From assembly GCF_016219575.1 (NCBI RefSeq), contig NZ_JACRMG010000037.1, positions 92,127-156,126 on the forward strand: a DNA stretch of 64,000 nucleotides, written 5' to 3'. The translations under genes were made by a program, and so were the position numbers. The DNA is from Bradyrhizobium sp. Lineage in GTDB: Bacteria; Pseudomonadota; Alphaproteobacteria; Rhizobiales; Xanthobacteraceae. The notes under the pieces are model-generated. The model saw only the letters and a program-made list of their open reading frames with translations, was not told the DNA's origin and did not search any database. The number at the start of each line of letters is the position of its first letter. Within the stretch, counting starts at the first letter, position 1. Positions 24,261 through 33,225 of the stretch are shown piece by piece.

Positions 24261-25238
24261 ATGGACAGGCGTGCCTTCTTGACCTTCATGGCCGCCTTGG
24301 CGGGTCTGCCGCGGATTGCCGCCGCCCAGAACAGCGCCAAGACCCTCAAGATCGGGTGGCTGACCGCGCAGCAGGAGGCCAGCCTCACGCCCAACCTTGT
24401 GGCCATGCGGCAGGGTTTTGCCGAACTCGGCTATGTCGAGGGACGGAATCTCCTCATTGAATACCGGTTCGGCAACGATCGGCTCGATCAGGTGCCGATG
24501 CTCGCGTCCGAATTGGTGAGCGACCGCGTCGAACTCATCGTCGCCCAGGGGGCGGCCGTATCCGCAGTGAGCAAGCTCAACCTGCCTGTGCCCGTCGTGT
24601 ACATCTTCAGCGGCGATCCGGTTTCGGCCGGCTTCGCCGACAGCCTGGCGCGTCCCCGCGGCAACATGACCGGCCTCACGCTGATGGCGGCCGAACTGAA
24701 CAGCAAGCGGCTGGAAATCCTGCGCGACATCGTTCCCGAACTGCGCCGCGTCGCCATCATCGCCAACCCGGAGCATCACGGCGTCAATCTCGAGCGCGCC
24801 AATTGCGAAGAGGCCGGTCAGCGGCTCGGCATCGAAATCCGGTTCTATCCGACGCCGACCCGAAGCGCGCTGGACGACGCGTTCGCCGCGTTGAGGTCCG
24901 ATCCCGTGCAGGCGATCTCGATTTTCTCCGACGGCTTTGCCGTGCAGAACCGTCAGGTGGTGATCGATTTCGCCAGCCAGCAGCGCGTGCCCGTGATTGC
25001 GGGGTGGTCGATATTCGCCAGAAGCGGGGCGATCTGCTCCTACGGTCCGCTGCAATCCGAGCAATACCGGCTCGTCGGAGGTTATGTGGATCGCATCGTG
25101 AAGGGCGCCAAACCCTCCGAGCTGCCGGTCCAGCAGCCTGCGAAATTCGAGACCGTGGTCAATCTCAAGACGGCCAGGGCTCTCGGCCTTTCCATACCGC
25201 CAACCCTGCTCGCACGCGCCGACGAGGTCATCGAATGA
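24261..25238 (+). CDS. ABC-type substrate-binding protein (PF04392 type), orphan
   Basis: A 325-residue exported protein with a Tat/Sec-like signal (MDRRAFLTFMAALAGLPRIAAA) and the two-lobed periplasmic binding fold of the TrpX/ABC_sub_bind family: GYVEGRNLLIEYRFGNDR, PVVYIFSGDPVSAGF, LRRVAIIANPEH and, at the end, KTARALGLSIPPTLLARADEVIE, the family's standard C-terminus. The start follows AAGGGAAAA. No permease or ATPase gene is nearby. A paralogue follows after 58 bases, then a histidine kinase. The ligand is unknown. Confidence 0.88.
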   Translation: MDRRAFLTFMAALAGLPRIAAAQNSAKTLKIGWLTAQQEASLTPNLVAMRQGFAELGYVEGRNLLIEYRFGNDRLDQVPMLASELVSDRVELIVAQGAAVSAVSKLNLPVPVVYIFSGDPVSAGFADSLARPRGNMTGLTLMAAELNSKRLEILRDIVPELRRVAIIANPEHHGVNLERANCEEAGQRLGIEIRFYPTPTRSALDDAFAALRSDPVQAISIFSDGFAVQNRQVVIDFASQQRVPVIAGWSIFARSGAICSYGPLQSEQYRLVGGYVDRIVKGAKPSELPVQQPAKFETVVNLKTARALGLSIPPTLLARADEVIE

Positions 25239-25296
25239 CGCCGCGGCGCGCGATACGGTGGTAATGATAGAGTCGGCTCAGTCCAGGGATCATCGC

Positions 25297-26268
25297 ATGA
25301 GGCGGCGTGATATCATTGTTGCGGGAGGCGTTGCAGCGCTCTGGAGCGCGCTCGCGCGTGCGCAAACCCGGACGGCGGCTCCGCGGCTCGGAATGCTCCG
25401 GTACGGGTCGCCGGGGGAAGACGGTGGGCTGAAGCCGTTCCTGAGCGCGATGAGCGAGCTCGGATATGTCGACGGCAGGACCGTCCAATACGATTATCGC
25501 TACGCGGGGAACGATGCGGGCAGGCTGCCGGCGCTGGCCGCCGAGCTTGCAGCCTCCAGGCCGGACGTCATGATGGCGTTTGGCGGCGACATTGCGCCCT
25601 TCGTCCGCGATGCGACGCAGTCGTTGCCGATCGTATTTTCGGTCAGCGCCGATCCCGTCCGGCTGGGCCTAGTTGCCAGCCTGAACCGGCCAGAGCGGAA
25701 CGCCACCGGAATCACGTTTCTGCACGACGAACTTGGATCGAAGCGCCTCCAGTTGCTGAAGGAGGCCGTTCCCCGTCTTTCCCGGGTGGCCTTCCTGTGG
25801 AATCCCGATCATCTGGACAACGAGCTTCCCGAGACCTCCCGCGCCGCGCAGGCCTTGAAGATGGAGTTGCTGTCGTTGCCGGTCCGCAAGACGGACGAGC
25901 TTCAGGCGGCCTTCGACCGGGCAACGGCCGCGCGGGTCGACTCCGTCTATGTCGTGACGTCGACACTGATGGTGAATTCGATGCCGCGCATCCTGAGTTT
26001 CGCGACGGAAAATCGCCTGCCCTTGATAGGAGGCTGGGGCGCCTGGGCATCGGCCGGCGGATTGATGTCATATGGTCCCGACGTGAATTTGATGGTGTCC
26101 CGGACCGCCGTTTTCGTCGACAAGATACTTCGAGGCGCAAGACCCGCCGAACTGCCGGTCGAGCAGCCAACCAGGTTTGAATTGACCGTAAACACGAAGG
26201 CGGCGAGGTCACTCGGCCTCAACATACCAGAGAGCTATCTGGTTCGGGCCGATCACATCCTGGAATGA
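25297..26268 (+). CDS. ABC-type substrate-binding protein (PF04392 type), second orphan copy
   Basis: A 323-residue paralogue of the preceding gene, with its own signal peptide (MRRRDIIVAGGVAALWSALA), GYVDGRTVQYDYRYAGND, LPIVFSVSADPVRLGLV, LSRVAFLWNPDH and the same C-terminal pattern (KAARSLGLNIPESYLVRADHILE). The twin Arg-Arg-Arg start suggests Tat export. CAGGGA lies upstream of the ATG chosen. Divergence from the first copy suggests a different ligand. No transporter partner is visible; the histidine kinase operon begins 140 bases downstream. Confidence 0.88.
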   Translation: MRRRDIIVAGGVAALWSALARAQTRTAAPRLGMLRYGSPGEDGGLKPFLSAMSELGYVDGRTVQYDYRYAGNDAGRLPALAAELAASRPDVMMAFGGDIAPFVRDATQSLPIVFSVSADPVRLGLVASLNRPERNATGITFLHDELGSKRLQLLKEAVPRLSRVAFLWNPDHLDNELPETSRAAQALKMELLSLPVRKTDELQAAFDRATAARVDSVYVVTSTLMVNSMPRILSFATENRLPLIGGWGAWASAGGLMSYGPDVNLMVSRTAVFVDKILRGARPAELPVEQPTRFELTVNTKAARSLGLNIPESYLVRADHILE

Positions 26269-26407
26269 CGAATCTCGCATGCATGTGGCAAATGCCGGGG
26301 GGCGGCACGCCAGGTGATCGGGCAGGTGCGGGAGAAGGGCATCGAGGCGGCAATATCCTGCACTGCAACAAAAGACAAATACCGTTGTTCTTGCTAGCTT
26401 TGGCGCG

Positions 26408-29107
26408 ATGAACATTTCCCTCGATCCAGATCTGTCAAAGGAAAAGGTTCTGGCGGCTGTGCCGGCTGCGGTATCGGCAACCGGGGAGGAACCGGCCGGG
26501 AGGAAAACCGGCAGCCGGCTGTTTGCCAAATACGTTGCGCTGTTTGTCGCGGTGGTCGCCATCGCGCTTCTGTCGAACGGAATCTTCGAGGTCTACTTCT
26601 ACTACCGGGAGCACAAGGCTTCCCTCATCCGGATCCAGCACGAGCAGGCCGAAGCCGCCGCCGCCAAGATCAGCCAGTTCATCAAGGAGATCGAGAGCCA
26701 GCTCGGATGGACGACCCAGCTGCCCTGGTCGGCCGGCTCGCTGGAGAACCGCCGCTTCGACGCGCTGCGGCTGTTGAGGCAGGTGCCTGCCGTCACGGAG
26801 CTGGCGCAGATCGACTCGACGGGAAAGGAGCGGTTGCGGGTCTCCCGGCTTGCCATGGACGTCATCGACAGCGGACTCGACCTGTCGAAGGAACCGAAAT
26901 TCACCGAGGCCGTCGCCAACAAGGTCTATTACGGTCCGATCTATTTCCGCCGGGAATCCGAGCCCTACATGACGCTGTCGCTCGCCGGCACGCGCAAGGA
27001 CGCCGGCGTCAGCATCGCGGAAGTCAATCTGAAGCTGATCTGGGACGTGGTTTCGCAGATCAAGGTCGGCGAGCACGGCCACGCCTATGTCGTTGGCTCG
27101 CAGGGACGCCTCATCGCGCATCCCGACATCAGCCTGGTGCTGCGCAACACCGATATGTCCAAATTGGTCCAGGTGCACGCGGCGCTGGAAGAGCAGGCGG
27201 CGATCGCCAAACAGATGGAAGAGGCCGCCGCCGTGTTGCAGGCAGCACAGGCTGCGTCCGGCGCACGGACTACGCCGCAGGCCGCCCCGCCGCCGCCACC
27301 GCCGCCGCGCCCTCTCAACACCGACTCGCTGCAGGGCGCACTCAACATTCAGGGCCAGGAAGTGCTCACCGCCTCCGCGCCTATCTGGCCGCTGCGCTGG
27401 GTTATGTTCGTGGAGCTACCGGTGCAGGAGGCCTATGCCTCGCTGTACGCGGCGCTGAAGCGGCTCGCCATCGTGCTGCTGGCCGCCTCGATCTTCGCGG
27501 TACTTGCCGGAATCTTTCTGGCGCGGCGCATGGTCGGCCCGATCCAGGCACTGCGCGCCGGCGCCGCGAGGATCGGCGGCGGCGACTTCGCTCAGCGCAT
27601 CTCCATCAAGACCGGCGACGAGCTGGAAGGCCTTGCCAATCAGTTCAACGACATGGGCGCCCGCCTGCAGGAATCCTATGCGGACCTGGAAAACAAGGTC
27701 GAACAGCGCACGGCCGAGCTGAGCGAGTCGCTGCAACAGCAGACCGCGACCGCCGAGGTGTTGAAGGTCATCAGTCGTTCGGCATTCGATCTGCAAACCG
27801 TTCTGGATACCCTCGTCGAATCGGCGGCCCGCTTGTGCGACGCGGATGAGGGAACGATTTTTCGTCCCGCGGATGAGGGCTATCGCCTGGCGGCGAGCTA
27901 CGGCCTTGGAGACGCGCACAAGAACCATCTCGCAACATTCACGACCGTGCCTGAGAGAGGCAGCGTAGTCGGACGGACCCTGCTGGAGGCCAGGACCATC
28001 CACGTCCCCGATGTTCAGGCGGATCCCGAATATGCGCCCTCTGCAGGCCGCAGGAGCGCCAATGTGAGAACCATGCTCGGCGTGCCGCTATTGCGCGATG
28101 GTGTGCCGATCGGTGTATTCGTGTTGACGCGGCACATGGTACGGCCGTTCAGCACAAAGCAGATCGAGCTTGCGACGACCTTTGCCGACCAAGCCCTGAT
28201 TGCGATCGAAAATGTCAGGCTCTTCGACGAAGTTCAGGAGCGGACCAGGGAGTTGTCGCTCTCGCTTGAGGAATTGCGCACCGCGCAGGACCGCCTGATC
28301 CAGACCGAAAAACTCGCATCGCTCGGCCAGCTCACGGCCGGCATCGCGCACGAAATCAAAAACCCGCTCAACTTCGTCAACAATTTCTCCTCGCTCTCGA
28401 CCGAGCTGATCGACGAGTTGAACGATGTGCTGAAGTCGGCGCCGATCGGCGACAAGACCCGCGAGGAGATCGACGAGCTCACGCACATGCTGAAGGGCAA
28501 CCTGGACAAGGTGATCCAGCACGGCAAGCGCGCCGACTCCATCGTCAAGAACATGCTGCTGCATTCGCGCGAGGGCTCCGGCGAGCATCGGCCGGCCGAT
28601 ATCAACGCGATCGTCGAGGAAAGCCTCAATCTCGCCTATCACGGCGCCCGGGCGGAGAAATCCGGTTTCAACATCACGCTCAGGCGAGACCTCGATCCGG
28701 CGGCCGGCATGATCGACGTCTATCCGCAGGAAATCACCCGCGTGTTTCTCAACCTGATCTCGAACGGTTTCTATGCAGCGACCAAGCGCAAGGAGAGCGC
28801 CGGCGACGGTTTCGAGCCGACGCTGAGCGCGACGACCAGGAATCTCGGCAATCGGGTTGAAATCCGCATCCGCGACAACGGCACCGGGATTCCGTCCGAT
28901 GTGAAAGACAAGATGTTCAACCCTTTCTTCACGACAAAGCCGGCGGGCGAGGGCACCGGGCTCGGCCTTTCGATGAGCCACGACATCGTCGTGAAACAGC
29001 ATGGCGGCAAGATTGACGTCGCGACCGAGCCGGGGTCATTTACCGAGTTCATCATCACGCTGCCGCGAAGCGGTGCGATAAGGGAAACCACTGGAGGCAG
29101 GAATTGA
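26408..29107 (+). CDS. Sensor histidine kinase: Cache-HAMP-GAF-HisKA-HATPase
   Basis: An 899-residue inner-membrane kinase. The first span is about residues 40-62; a periplasmic dCache-like region follows, interrupted by a coil and an Ala/Pro stretch (PPPPPPPRP); the second span is about 350-372, then HAMP (RRMVGPIQALRAGAARIGGG), a coiled coil, a GAF domain (about 475-620) and a kinase core with phosphorylatable H648 (TAGIAHEIKNPLNFVNNFSS), G1 box DNGTGIPSD and G2 box GEGTGLGLS. The stop overlaps the TTG start of the next gene. It probably phosphorylates the two following REC proteins. The signal is unknown; adjacent orphan binding proteins are candidates for ligand delivery. Confidence 0.92.
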   Translation: MNISLDPDLSKEKVLAAVPAAVSATGEEPAGRKTGSRLFAKYVALFVAVVAIALLSNGIFEVYFYYREHKASLIRIQHEQAEAAAAKISQFIKEIESQLGWTTQLPWSAGSLENRRFDALRLLRQVPAVTELAQIDSTGKERLRVSRLAMDVIDSGLDLSKEPKFTEAVANKVYYGPIYFRRESEPYMTLSLAGTRKDAGVSIAEVNLKLIWDVVSQIKVGEHGHAYVVGSQGRLIAHPDISLVLRNTDMSKLVQVHAALEEQAAIAKQMEEAAAVLQAAQAASGARTTPQAAPPPPPPPRPLNTDSLQGALNIQGQEVLTASAPIWPLRWVMFVELPVQEAYASLYAALKRLAIVLLAASIFAVLAGIFLARRMVGPIQALRAGAARIGGGDFAQRISIKTGDELEGLANQFNDMGARLQESYADLENKVEQRTAELSESLQQQTATAEVLKVISRSAFDLQTVLDTLVESAARLCDADEGTIFRPADEGYRLAASYGLGDAHKNHLATFTTVPERGSVVGRTLLEARTIHVPDVQADPEYAPSAGRRSANVRTMLGVPLLRDGVPIGVFVLTRHMVRPFSTKQIELATTFADQALIAIENVRLFDEVQERTRELSLSLEELRTAQDRLIQTEKLASLGQLTAGIAHEIKNPLNFVNNFSSLSTELIDELNDVLKSAPIGDKTREEIDELTHMLKGNLDKVIQHGKRADSIVKNMLLHSREGSGEHRPADINAIVEESLNLAYHGARAEKSGFNITLRRDLDPAAGMIDVYPQEITRVFLNLISNGFYAATKRKESAGDGFEPTLSATTRNLGNRVEIRIRDNGTGIPSDVKDKMFNPFFTTKPAGEGTGLGLSMSHDIVVKQHGGKIDVATEPGSFTEFIITLPRSGAIRETTGGRN

Positions 29108-29493
29108 GCGTCTACATACTCGTCGTCGATGACGAGCCCGACGTGGAAGCCCTGTTTCGCCAGCAGTTCCGCCGTGAGCTGCGCAGCGGGCGTTTTCTGA
29201 TGGAGTTCGCTCCGTCCGCACCGGTGGCGCTGCAGCGCGCCGTCGAGCTGCGTGAGCCGTCACTGATCCTGATCCTTTCCGACATCAACATGCCGGGGAT
29301 GAGCGGGCTCGACATGCTGCCGAACATGCGCGCCGAGCGGCCGGACGTGCCGGTGATCATGATCACCGCCTATGGCGATGCCGAGACGCGCAGGAAGGCT
29401 CTCGAGCGCGGCGCGGAAGGGCTCCTTACAAAGCCCATCGATTTTTCGGTGCTGCGGCAGGAGATCGATTCGAGACTTGGGCAAGCCGCATGA
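29104..29493 (+). CDS. Single-domain response regulator
   Basis: A 129-residue stand-alone receiver domain: acidic pocket VVDDEPD, phospho-acceptor D60 (ILSDINMPGMSG), ITAYGD and K110 (LLTKPIDF). The TTG start overlaps the kinase stop codon (TTGA), and its own end overlaps the ATG of the next gene, so the three are translationally coupled. With no output domain it may shuttle phosphate or act by protein contact. Confidence 0.92.
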   Translation: MSVYILVVDDEPDVEALFRQQFRRELRSGRFLMEFAPSAPVALQRAVELREPSLILILSDINMPGMSGLDMLPNMRAERPDVPVIMITAYGDAETRRKALERGAEGLLTKPIDFSVLRQEIDSRLGQAA

Positions 29494-30743
29494 CCGCGAC
29501 CATCCTTGTCGTCGATGACGAGCCCGATCTCGAGGCGCTGGTGCTGCAGAAGTTCCGCCGCCAGATCCGCGAGGGCGCGGTGAGCTTCGTGTTCGCGCAT
29601 GACGGCATCGAGGCGCTGCAGCAGCTGGAGGCCAATCCGGACGTCGACATGGTCGTGTCCGACATCAACATGCCCCGCATGGACGGGCTTTCCCTGCTGG
29701 CCAGGCTGCAGGAGGCGGACGACAAGAAGTCCACCATCATCGTTTCCGCCTATGGTGACATGAGCAACATCCGCACCGCCATGAACCGCGGCGCGTTCGA
29801 CTTCCTGACCAAGCCGATCGATTTCGCCGACCTCGAAACCACCATCGACAAGACGCTTCGCCACATCGAGCTGTTGCGCGAGGCGCGGCGGCGCCAGGCC
29901 GAGGCCGAGCGGGCGCACGCCTCGCTGTCGCGCTATTTTTCGCCGCAGCTCGCCAGTCGGCTGGCTTCCGGGGGCGCGGGCGAAAATGGCCTGGAGGTGC
30001 ATCGCCGCGATGTTGCGACCATCTTCACCGATGTGACCAGCTTCACGTCGTTGGTGGAGAACCTCGCGCCCGAGGTTCTGGGCGAGCTGCTCAACGAATA
30101 CACCGGCGGCATGACCGAGATCGTGTTCTCTCATGAGGGAACGGTCGGCAAGATCATCGGCGACGGAATCCACATCCTGTTCAACGCGCCCGGCGACCAG
30201 CCGGATTACGCGACGCGAGCGGTGGCGTGCGCGCTCGAGCTCGACGACTGGGCCGAACAATTCAGGCAGCGCTGGCGGGCGGCGGGCGTGAATTTCGGCG
30301 CCACGCGTATCGGCGTTCACGCCGGCCCCGCTCTGGTCGGCAATTTCGGCGGCAGCAAGTTCTTCGACTACACGGCTCACGGCGACACCATCAACACCGC
30401 AGCACGGCTCCAGGCGGCCAACAAGTTCCTGGGTACGCGGATCTGTGTCAGCGAGTCCGCAGCCAGGGCCGCGGAGAATTTCAGGGGGCGGCCGGTCGGC
30501 GATATCGTGCTGCGCGGGCGCAGCGAACCGCTCCGCGCCTTCGAGCCGCTGCGTGAGGAGGCCTTCTCCTCGCCGGCGACGGCGCAATATTCCGCGGCCT
30601 TCGCCAGGCTCGAGGCTGGCGATGCCGGGGCGATGCCGGCCTTTGCGGCACTGGTGGGCCAGCATGCCGACGATGCGCTCGCCGGCTTCCACCTCAAGCG
30701 CCTGCTCAACGGAGCCAAGGGCGTTCGCATGCAGCTGGAATAG
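29490..30743 (+). CDS. Response regulator with class III adenylate/guanylate cyclase output
   Basis: A 417-residue protein. The N-terminal REC domain (VVDDEPDLEA; D58 in VVSDINMPRMDG; K108 in LTKPIDF) is joined by a coiled coil (EARRRQAEAERAHASLSRYF) to a class III cyclase: metal-binding Asp residues in ATIFTDVTSFTSL and IIGDGIHILFNAP, transition-state residues in DTINTAARLQAANKF. It makes cAMP or cGMP when the REC state changes, most likely after phosphotransfer from the upstream kinase. Third gene of the operon, coupled by ATGA. A C-terminal extension of about 50 residues follows. Confidence 0.92.
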   Translation: MTATILVVDDEPDLEALVLQKFRRQIREGAVSFVFAHDGIEALQQLEANPDVDMVVSDINMPRMDGLSLLARLQEADDKKSTIIVSAYGDMSNIRTAMNRGAFDFLTKPIDFADLETTIDKTLRHIELLREARRRQAEAERAHASLSRYFSPQLASRLASGGAGENGLEVHRRDVATIFTDVTSFTSLVENLAPEVLGELLNEYTGGMTEIVFSHEGTVGKIIGDGIHILFNAPGDQPDYATRAVACALELDDWAEQFRQRWRAAGVNFGATRIGVHAGPALVGNFGGSKFFDYTAHGDTINTAARLQAANKFLGTRICVSESAARAAENFRGRPVGDIVLRGRSEPLRAFEPLREEAFSSPATAQYSAAFARLEAGDAGAMPAFAALVGQHADDALAGFHLKRLLNGAKGVRMQLE

Positions 30744-30994
30744 GCTTTTGCCCGGCAAAGGCGCGCAGAGGGCCGCTTCCCCTGCGCACACTCGCAGACC
30801 CGGGATTGTACGGCTTCGGGAGCGGCCGAAACGGGCCCCGGAATAACCGATCCTTAACCATAACCGCCCATCATCCCGGCTGAATTGGGGTGGGCAATCG
30901 CGCGAGAGTTGTCGCCGGATCGTCCGCGATGGCGCTTTATTTTAGCCGATTGATGAGGAGAAATTGCAACCAGGCTGACACGTAGGGAACTCAG

Positions 30995-31645
30995 GTGGCC
31001 GAGACACCGGACAAAGAACCGCAAGGAGACAAGCCGCCGGAGACGGTACAGCTGAAGTCTCCGGGCCGCGTGACGGCGACCGTGGTGTCGCTGGCGGCGC
31101 TGGCCATCCTCGGCGCGGCGACCGCTAATCTTCTGCCCAATCTCGATCGCTTCGCTTTGCCGAACGCCGATCGCCTGGCTCTTCCGAAATTCGATCGCAT
31201 CGCCCTGCCGAAATTCGATTTCTCCTGGCCGGATTTCATTCGCACCGCTGAGCCGAAGTCGAATCGCATTGCCCCGCCGTCTCCGCCCAGGACGGTTTCC
31301 GTGCCGATACCGGATCCGCTGGTCAGGACGATGCTGATAGACATCCAGTCGTCGCAGCAGCAGGACGCAGCTGTGCTGGCCTCGCTCACGCAGAGCGCCG
31401 AAAACCAGCAGTCGGATTTGCGAAGAATATCCCGCCAGCTCCACGCGCTGACGGTGCAGGTGAACGCCCTGCAAGGTGCGGTGGGGCCGTTGACGACGTC
31501 CAGCATCACGCCATCCAAGGCCCGCACCCGGTTTGTCCGGAGATCGCCAAAGACGATCCCGCCGCCGCTGCCCAAGCCGGTCGGCCCTGTCTCGGTCGGC
31601 GGCGCCCCGCTCAGCACGGCGCCGGCGTCGGGTTCTGGCGTCTGA
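30995..31645 (+). CDS. Membrane protein with octapeptide repeats
   Basis: A 216-residue protein with a cytoplasmic acidic/Lys N-terminus, one membrane span (VVSLAALAILGAATANLLP, residues about 30-48), then three to four copies of an eight-residue repeat of form (N/K)-(L/A/F)-D-R-x-A-L-P, a coiled region (SSQQQDAAVLASLTQSAENQ) and a Pro-rich tail. The GTG start follows AGGGAACTCAG. It appears to be a type II envelope protein. I do not recognise a family. It converges on the caspase pair. Confidence 0.65.
   Translation: MAETPDKEPQGDKPPETVQLKSPGRVTATVVSLAALAILGAATANLLPNLDRFALPNADRLALPKFDRIALPKFDFSWPDFIRTAEPKSNRIAPPSPPRTVSVPIPDPLVRTMLIDIQSSQQQDAAVLASLTQSAENQQSDLRRISRQLHALTVQVNALQGAVGPLTTSSITPSKARTRFVRRSPKTIPPPLPKPVGPVSVGGAPLSTAPASGSGV
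31139..31230 (+). repeat. 24-base tandem repeat coding octapeptides
   Basis: Three units of about 24 bases (aatctcgatcgcttcgcttt.., aacgccgatcgcctggctct.., aaattcgatcgcatcgccct..) plus a partial fourth, in frame, giving the (N/K)xDRxALP repeats. Third-position differences show that the units have diverged rather than just expanded. Confidence 0.75.
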
Positions 31646-31702
31646 CGGCGCCTCGACTCTCTTTCCTCGCGCGACGTCACTCCCGGCACGCGCGAAGCAG
31701 GC

Positions 31703-33223
31703 TTACTTCTGTTTGCCCTTTCCGATCCGCGCCAGAATTTCCCTTGCTTCGGCGCTGCCGGCTTGCGCGGCCCGGGCGAGCAGTTTTCTCGCCCCGACAG
31801 TGTCCTGCCGGCCGCCGATGCCGTTGGCGTAGCAGCGCGCCAGATTGATCATGGCTTCCGGCTCTCCCATGGCCACGCTCTTTTCATAGAGCGCGCGGGC
31901 TTGCCCGGGGTTTGCCGCAACGCCCAGCCCTTTCTCGGTGAGCTCGCCGAGCCTGTTCACGGCACGCCCATCGCCAAGATCGGCTGCGCGCTGGTAGAGG
32001 CTGTAGGCTTTGGCCGCATCCTTCTCGCCGCCGATCCCGCGCTCCTGCTGAATGCCGAGACTGACGATGGCCGGCGCAAATTTCATTTCGGCCGCGATCT
32101 CGTAATAGAACCGGGCGCGGGCCGGATCCTTCTCGACGCCGTTGCCATTGTCGTACATCGCTCCCAGTGCGTAGAGCGCGCGGGTGTTGCCGAGCTCGAA
32201 CGCCTTCTTGTAGCTCGCCAGCGCCGCCGGATAGTCCTGCGCGGCAAACAAGGCGCGGCCGAGCTGGTAGTGGAAGCGGTCGATCCCCGGAAACTCCCTG
32301 ACGGCTTCGGAGCATGCCGCAATCGCGTCGGCGATCTTGATCTCTTCGAGCTTCACGCCTCTGACGATTGTGTTTCTGGTCGTGTCGTCCGGCGCCGCAG
32401 CCAGCCGGTCGCAAGGTTGCACCGACGCAGGATCGGCCGTGGGTATCGACACCGGCGCCTGCTTGACGGCGTTGAGATAGATTTTGTCCCGCGACAACTG
32501 GCCGTACATGTACGGCGTCTGCTTCTGGGCGGTCGCGCCCCTGACCTCGTCGCGGAGTTTCCGGAACATGAAGCTGATCTCGAGATCGGGCTCGGGAAGG
32601 TGCTTCAACAGGGCTAGTGCGAACGGGCTGTTGCGGCCGTTGCCCTCTTCGGCCCTGCGGGTCGGCTCGGTCGAAAAGAACACCAGGACGTTCCTGGAAG
32701 AAGCGGCGGCGCCCGGGGAAGCGTGATCCTGGCCGGCATCCTGCCGCTCGAGTTTCGCGGGAAAGGGATTGCCGCGCAACGCATCGAGGATCACGAGTCC
32801 GAGGACGCGGGCTCTCGCGACATTTGCCGTCGCAGCGCGGAGAGGTATCGCCTCGGTCCGAAACGAGAGCGACGATGCAAGCTGCGCATCGACGGGAATC
32901 AGGTAGCCGTCGACGCCGGCATGGACGCTGTATCCTGCAAAATAGACGATCGCGATCTCGGCCTTGGCCGACTTTCCCGCAAACGCGTCGAGGGCGGATT
33001 TCAGCTCTTCGGCGGATGCATCCTTGCGCACATCCACATCGAAGCCGAGCCCGGTGAGCATCGCCGCGATGTCTTCGGCGTCGTTGACGGGTGTCGCGAG
33101 CGCGGGAGCGTGGCGGTAGTTGGCGTTTCCCACGACCAGGGCAACGCGGCTGTCTGCCGCTTCGACGGTGCCGCCAAGGAGAAGCGCAACAACAGCAATG
33201 ATTCCGGGGATCCAGCACCGCAA
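31703..33223 (-). CDS. Exported pseudocaspase with Sel1 repeats
   Basis: A 506-residue protein with a signal peptide (to about VEAA, residue 23), a caspase-like (peptidase C14) domain (residues 25-265) and five or so Sel1/TPR-like repeats (for example ALYALGAMYDNGNGVEKDPA; NRLGELTEKGLGVAANPGQA). The catalytic His-Gly is replaced: FAGYSVHAG instead of YAGHGVE (Y98), and the catalytic Cys is lost: LDALRGNPF instead of LDACRNDPF (L149). It is thus probably inactive as a protease and may bind a partner. TTG start two bases after the upstream caspase stop codon, so the two are coupled. Confidence 0.85.
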   Translation of the reverse strand: MRCWIPGIIAVVALLLGGTVEAADSRVALVVGNANYRHAPALATPVNDAEDIAAMLTGLGFDVDVRKDASAEELKSALDAFAGKSAKAEIAIVYFAGYSVHAGVDGYLIPVDAQLASSLSFRTEAIPLRAATANVARARVLGLVILDALRGNPFPAKLERQDAGQDHASPGAAASSRNVLVFFSTEPTRRAEEGNGRNSPFALALLKHLPEPDLEISFMFRKLRDEVRGATAQKQTPYMYGQLSRDKIYLNAVKQAPVSIPTADPASVQPCDRLAAAPDDTTRNTIVRGVKLEEIKIADAIAACSEAVREFPGIDRFHYQLGRALFAAQDYPAALASYKKAFELGNTRALYALGAMYDNGNGVEKDPARARFYYEIAAEMKFAPAIVSLGIQQERGIGGEKDAAKAYSLYQRAADLGDGRAVNRLGELTEKGLGVAANPGQARALYEKSVAMGEPEAMINLARCYANGIGGRQDTVGARKLLARAAQAGSAEAREILARIGKGKQK

Positions 33224-33225
33224 GG

